NCBI GenBank assembly: GCA_023053545.1
Contig: JAKZAN010000002.1
Coordinates: forward strand, 2,092,375-2,156,374
Direction of reading: 5' to 3'
Origin: Lepidurus packardi
Lineage: Eukaryota; Arthropoda; Branchiopoda; Notostraca; Triopsidae
DNA length: 64,000 nt
Position numbers and translations under genes: made by a program. Below the pieces are notes generated by a model. That model was not told where the DNA came from and searched no databases. It saw nothing but the letters and a program-made list of their open reading frames with translations. This document shows positions 59,901-64,000 of the stretch, piece by piece (positions within the stretch are counted from its first letter, which is position 1; every line of letters begins with the position of its first letter).

Positions 59901-60450
59901 TGACCCAAGTCGATTTCCTGCGTTAACTTATTCTTCGTCCCTTTATTGCGTTATGCTACTTTTCAAACTTCCCACTTGGAAGCTGAAATCTATGTCTAGG
60001 GCTTCAAGTTTCCTTCAGTCGTCTTTCACCTTAGCATATCAATCTAGTGCAGCTCGTTTGTTATGCACTTCAGGGAAACTTACAAGAGCATGGGAGGGAT
60101 TCCCGGCTTTTGGGTTTTGAACTGGGAAGCGAAAATTGAAAATCTGACTTGCAAAGCTTGCTACAAGTATCGAAGTACAACTGATTCTTGTTGCCGGGGT
60201 GTTTACATCTTAGGCGTTCACCCCATTTGAATTTATCTTTGATTCGGGGCATTTTCACACGGTATTACTTACCTATGCAGAGAAATGCAGGTTCTCCAGC
60301 GTACTGACTACCACTACCCGTCTTCTCGGCCGGCAAGAAGTATGGGCAACTCTGTTCCACTTGATGACAGAAATTTCGACAAGGTTTCATTCGGATGTCG
60401 CCCGCCCAATACGGGATCACCATGGAACATACCCAATTACGATAGGCAGT
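56972..60450 (-). CDS. Cysteine-rich NALCN-channel auxiliary factor-like protein (NALF/FAM155/Mid1), 3' exons
   Basis: Two 3' exons, 60450-60273 and 57582-56972, join in phase (CI|D). The first carries half of a Frizzled-like cysteine-rich domain: AYRNWVCSMVIPYW, KPCRNFCHQVEQSCPYFLP and YAGEPAFLC. The second adds STCYRPCSLNYGLEPDVPPG. This order (YRxWxCS...PCRxFC..VE..CPY.LP...GEPxFLC) is what I recall for FAM155/NALF proteins, which help the sodium-leak channel NALCN fold and reach the membrane. The tail after the domain is Ala/Ser/Gly- and Asp-rich with N-glycosylation sites (NGSG, NGSH). It ends in a hydrophobic segment (VLSPVVVLFLVIHLLA), a membrane helix or GPI signal. The 2.7-kb intron holds repeats. 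Upstream exons were not found and probably lie beyond 64000. Not a glypican, despite the Cys-rich look. Family call moderate. Confidence 0.7.
58017..58272. mobile_element. MITE-like element with ~44-bp terminal inverted repeats
   Basis: The 256-bp element opens AAGCTGGCTTTACACTGGCC and closes with its reverse complement. The first 44 bases pair with the last 44 with one mismatch (T/C at the 27th base). Pairing continues imperfectly inwards for about 30 bp (GACACCCACG and an A-run). There is no ORF. Target-site duplication is not clear: TTAA lies at the right edge (58271-58274) and only ATAA at the left. Superfamily unassigned. Confidence 0.8.
59470..59940. repeat. Foldback family B, copy 5 (both arms)
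   Basis: Left arm from GCAGGAAACCGTCTGAGTG to CTAAACAATG; right arm from CATTGTTGAGCAACTGCCAA to TCGATTTCCTGCGTTAAC. The arms are inverted, with about 260 bp between. Lies in the large intron of the NALF-like gene. Confidence 0.6.
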
Positions 60451-63400
60451 CTGGAAACGAAACATTAATAAGAAGTAATTAATTTTCTTTATTTCCCATT
60501 TTTTTATATATTTATTTCTCCTTTCCTCTCCGGCAACCATTCTTATCAATGGAGAGCAGGAAGAGAATTGAAGAAATAACAGAACTAACAGAGCTACACG
60601 AGGGAAAGGAGGAGTATACGTATAGGCTTTTTTCTTGTATGAATCAAAAACGGAACATTTGGGTCTCAGTGGAGATCGATGGAGCTCCCAAGCAAAAAGG
60701 GGAGATTCCATGCAATCAAAGAGCTCGTAGCAACTCTAATCACATGCCTTTTATCAGAGGAAGTAATAATAGTAATGGGTCTTACTGCTTACGAAGGTCT
60801 TTTCTACTATCTACATATAGAGCCCCTACGGAAAACCCATATAACCTTGCAAAAATATCTTCGTATTTAGTCCCTCAGGCTACGACAGCTTTGTATTACT
60901 TCCCAACCCACCCACTTCATTTAGCTTGTGGCAGGATAGGAATGTGTCGGCATATGTCGACCTTTAAATCCCTCCCACGCAGCGTTACTAATACGATGAT
61001 CTCCCAACATCCTCTCACCGAAAAGGATTTCTTTAGTTCACGGAACCTTCGCCGTACTTCCAAGCAGCGTGGGTACTTTGCCACACTTTGCCCTATTGCG
61101 TAAAAGTCCTTTTAAACTATTTACACCCTCCGCGGTGCATTTTTCTTCCGCAGAGCAAATCCTTACTGAACTTTAGAGTTAAAAATTTTACATGTCATGT
61201 CATATCTAAATCCTAAGCCGATTCCATCATTTTTTTCATGACCCAAACATCTTAAGATATCCATGTCGAACATCCCAGGCAGAAATAAGAATGCGATAAA
61301 AATACGGAGCATTTGCGACTTGATATACAACACAACTTTCAAATTGCATAGTTGAGTTTTTCAGTTCTTGGTAACTATGAGTTCGCTGTTCTTGCTTTTT
61401 TAGGATTCTAAGTTACGGAAGCCTTGGAGACGGCTAAGTCTATCTGGCAGAAACATGAAAGAAACAAAGTTATTTGGTAAAATTTTAAAGCAATTAACAT
61501 TATTTCACGTTCAGCTTTGATTTCCTTGAGTTTGAGTTGTCTAGTCACAAAAGAACCAGAGATAACGACACTTCGACTCCAACGCCACGGCGGCAGAAAA
61601 GAACAAGCTTTGAACGACAAGCCCTTGCTACACGGTGTAGAGCATGACACCCTTGAGCTAACTGTCATTCCTTTTGAGGCTACGAAACTTCCTTTTCTAG
61701 CAGATCATCGATGAGTGCGTACATAATACCAGATTGGGAAGTGATAAGAGGCATCTTCCTTGAATAATAATACAAAAAATACTTGGCTGGTACTTGTACA
61801 TTGGCGTTAACATAGAAGATCCCCAAGAGACCACCACGCTGTGATGTGACATGTCCTCGAGGCCTAGTGAGTAGCAGGTCTGTGGGTCCATTTTTTCTTT
61901 CTTTTTACCCCTTGAAGAAGAGGGATCTCAGCAACGCAATACGTTAGGTGACTTAAGTCAAGCACAAGGCACGTGCTTTAGACTCGGCCACGTCCCTCGA
62001 CTCAAGATAAAAACCTATTGACAACACTTAGCCATGTCCCTGCTTGTAAAGATCCGTCCCACTCGACGCAATGAAAAGGAAAAAAGTGATGAGGCTGTGG
62101 CTTTTCTAATAGTCAAGTATTCACTATTGACAAAAGAGTTGCTCGGTGGGGGAGAAGGGACACACAAAACGCACGCACACATACAACCCCACCAAGACAA
62201 AACAAAGAGGGTTCCTAAGCACATCACGTTCAGCCACCAGTCACGAAGCACTCTTTGACTTGCTATCCTTATCTTCACCAGTCCTAGAGTCAAACATTGC
62301 CAGCCCGCAACCTCGCAAAACTCAACCTCCAGTCAAACAGTTTGCTCAGAATCAACGACCAGGCGATCCCCATACACGCCTCAAGGCTCCCCACCAGAGG
62401 GCTCTGGTTCAAGCATCCCTTTGACTTCCGTTAGCTTCAACGTCAGATTATCCAAACAAGTAAATCCTTCTATGTGCTATACCCCATATGGTAGCAAAGG
62501 CTTTACCCCAACAAAAAAAGGAATGGGAAACGACTTAAGCCAACCTAAAAAAAACCTAACCCATTCCTTGACCTTGCTCCTGTCAATATTGCAAGTAGGA
62601 CTTTCCGGTGGCAATCTTTTCCTGCCACGCCAACTTGGACTCGTATACGTCAAGTCGCTGTCGTCCAAGAATTTAAAGCTGTTTACTTTCAGCTAACGCC
62701 TTCCGCGTTCTTGGTTACCTACAACCAACAACCTTCTAGGTTTCTCCGCCTGTGCGACCCTTTTTATTGCCCTCCAGGGTATATCCACATGAATCTTTCC
62801 GGTACTCTCGACTCTCAAAGTTCCTTGTTTGTCTTATTCTGAAGGGCGGACACCCGATATGCCTGTAAACCCCTACGCGAACTAATAAGGTCTGGCGTGG
62901 TAAGAGAGGGGAAGTGGCGGGTTCTTTGAGGTCGGTCATCTGGACAGTCGATTTTGGAGGCCACGCTAAAAACAGGGGTGAAGGGGTAGCTGGGTCGTAT
63001 CATATCACTCAAGCGGTTTTACACGGCCCCTATCTTAACTACCTTAGCTGGTTTGTCGCCTGAAATAACGGTCGCTCTCGACTTGGGTAAAAGACAAGCA
63101 ACTCCCAACGCTTGGCGGATGTACTCCGCAATCCAATGTCAACTTGCTTTGCCAAAGCCAGCAAACCCAATCAAATCATCTGGATTCATGTTTGGGTGTG
63201 TGTACCACATACATGTACCCGACTCGCAGAATGTCGCCTTTCTCCCTTTAATTCTTAGCTTAATCTTCGTCACGCTGTTAATTATGCTCTCAAGTTTATT
63301 CAAGCAAAGTGCCAAACTTTGGGAGGAGTGGGTAAAATGTCGACTATAACCTTTTGCAAAAACTTTATTACCCTTCGTCCAGAATGGATGACAGGAAGAA

Positions 63401-64000
63401 AAACTGAGCCCCTTGACTTTGCCTCACCAACGCCTTTACTACTTGGCTAACTGCGCCGTTAAAAAGAAAAGGGGCCCAAGACCAAGACCTAGAAACCAAT
63501 TTCCAGCCTGGTGAGATGGAGTATTCCTTTTCACCCGACTCGGTTTTCTCTCCTTCTCTTCTGTTTCTTATTTCTAGTACAAAGTCCATCATATTAAATC
63601 CTGGCTGAAACCGCCCCCTCCCCCTAAAAAAAAAAACAAAAAAAAACCTTGACCTCCAAAACGAATTTCGTATACTGGCCATCACGACGAGTGCATCTTA
63701 CATTTTCGATGGCTGCTGTTTACCATCACAATCTACATCCATCACTCTCCCTTCTTCTACTATCAGCAATTTAAAAGCGCGCTCTTTTTCCGCCCAATAT
63801 CCAAACGGTTCCTTTTCTTGGATGAAAGTTTTATTCTTTCATAGTTTCGTAGTCTAGTCCATGTTCCCTTTCAAAAAGATAGCTTCCAATTGTGGTCATG
63901 TTTATCTGATCGCCACCAATGAATCCATTAACCTTCCTCTCCAACTCGTGCTTTAGCCCCGGGTTAAGTCGGGTACCCTGCCAAAGCTGATCCTTTTCGG
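60451..64000. other. NALF-like upstream intron or flank, no gene recognised
   Basis: About 3.5 kb. The acceptor at 60451 shows that the NALF-like gene continues upstream on the minus strand, so this is probably intron. I looked for the missing N-terminal half of its cysteine-rich domain and did not find it. A 184-codon plus-strand open frame at 60549-61103 has no recognisable features. No repeat family member was noticed. Confidence 0.4.

Larger units (their letters stand above)
57583..60272 (-). other. NALF-like gene, last intron
   Basis: A 2.7-kb intron containing the MITE-like inverted-repeat element (58017-58272) and a foldback family copy (59470-59940). No nested coding sequence seen. 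Confidence 0.6.

Noticed and set aside
56972..60450. Reading this locus as a second glypican
   Set aside because: Cysteine-rich and hydrophobic C-terminus tempted this, but the cysteine spacing (WVCS, KPCRNFC, SCPYFLP) lacks the glypican CxxCQG and CWNG motifs.
60549..61103. 184-codon plus-strand open frame
   Set aside because: Unfamiliar composition and no domain; on the opposite strand of the NALF-like gene's upstream intron.

Overview
The window is nuclear DNA of an arthropod. Every gene is split by GT-AG introns, many only about 50-100 bp long. There is a secreted single-domain chitin-binding (peritrophin-type) protein, and the recognisable proteins are animal-specific: Twist, Keap1, a dally-type glypican and CEP295/Ana1. 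The mix of tiny introns with a few multi-kilobase ones, long AT-rich intergenic DNA and simple repeats suggests a crustacean, perhaps a branchiopod. That placement is inference; no species was identified.

Layout. 1-2373 (-): 5' part of the G-quadruplex helicase DHX36, running off the left edge. 2923-3458 (+): small secreted chitin-binding protein with a clear TATA/Inr promoter. 4070-6429 (-): short CEP295/Ana1-like centriole protein, head-to-head with CDK5RAP1 at 6902-9467 (+). 10949-12190 (+): twist. 14644-17148 (-): Keap1. 20525-45003 (-): a dally (GPC3/5)-class glypican in six coding exons spread over 24 kb. 47600-50318 (+): ZRSR2-like (U2AF35-related) splicing factor. 56972-60450 (-): the 3' two exons of a cysteine-rich membrane-protein gene that looks like the NALCN-channel auxiliary factor family (NALF/FAM155/Mid1). 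Exon junctions were placed by reading GT/AG sites and checking codon phase; complete gene models close in frame.

The remaining half is intron and intergenic DNA. It carries at least three kinds of unannotated repeat: a dispersed family of about 150-250 bp (five copies, both orientations), a foldback family (about five copies), and a single MITE-like element with ~44 bp nearly perfect terminal inverted repeats. It also has a degenerate minisatellite, a hairpin cluster, a (GA)32 microsatellite and several long G or C runs.

The genes do not form one pathway. They are housekeeping (tRNA modification, splicing, RNA helicase, centriole), developmental (twist, glypican), stress sensing (Keap1) and excitability (NALF-like) loci that happen to be neighbours. 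I found no CRISPR array, no tRNA or rRNA gene, and no convincing viral or autonomous transposon coding sequence.
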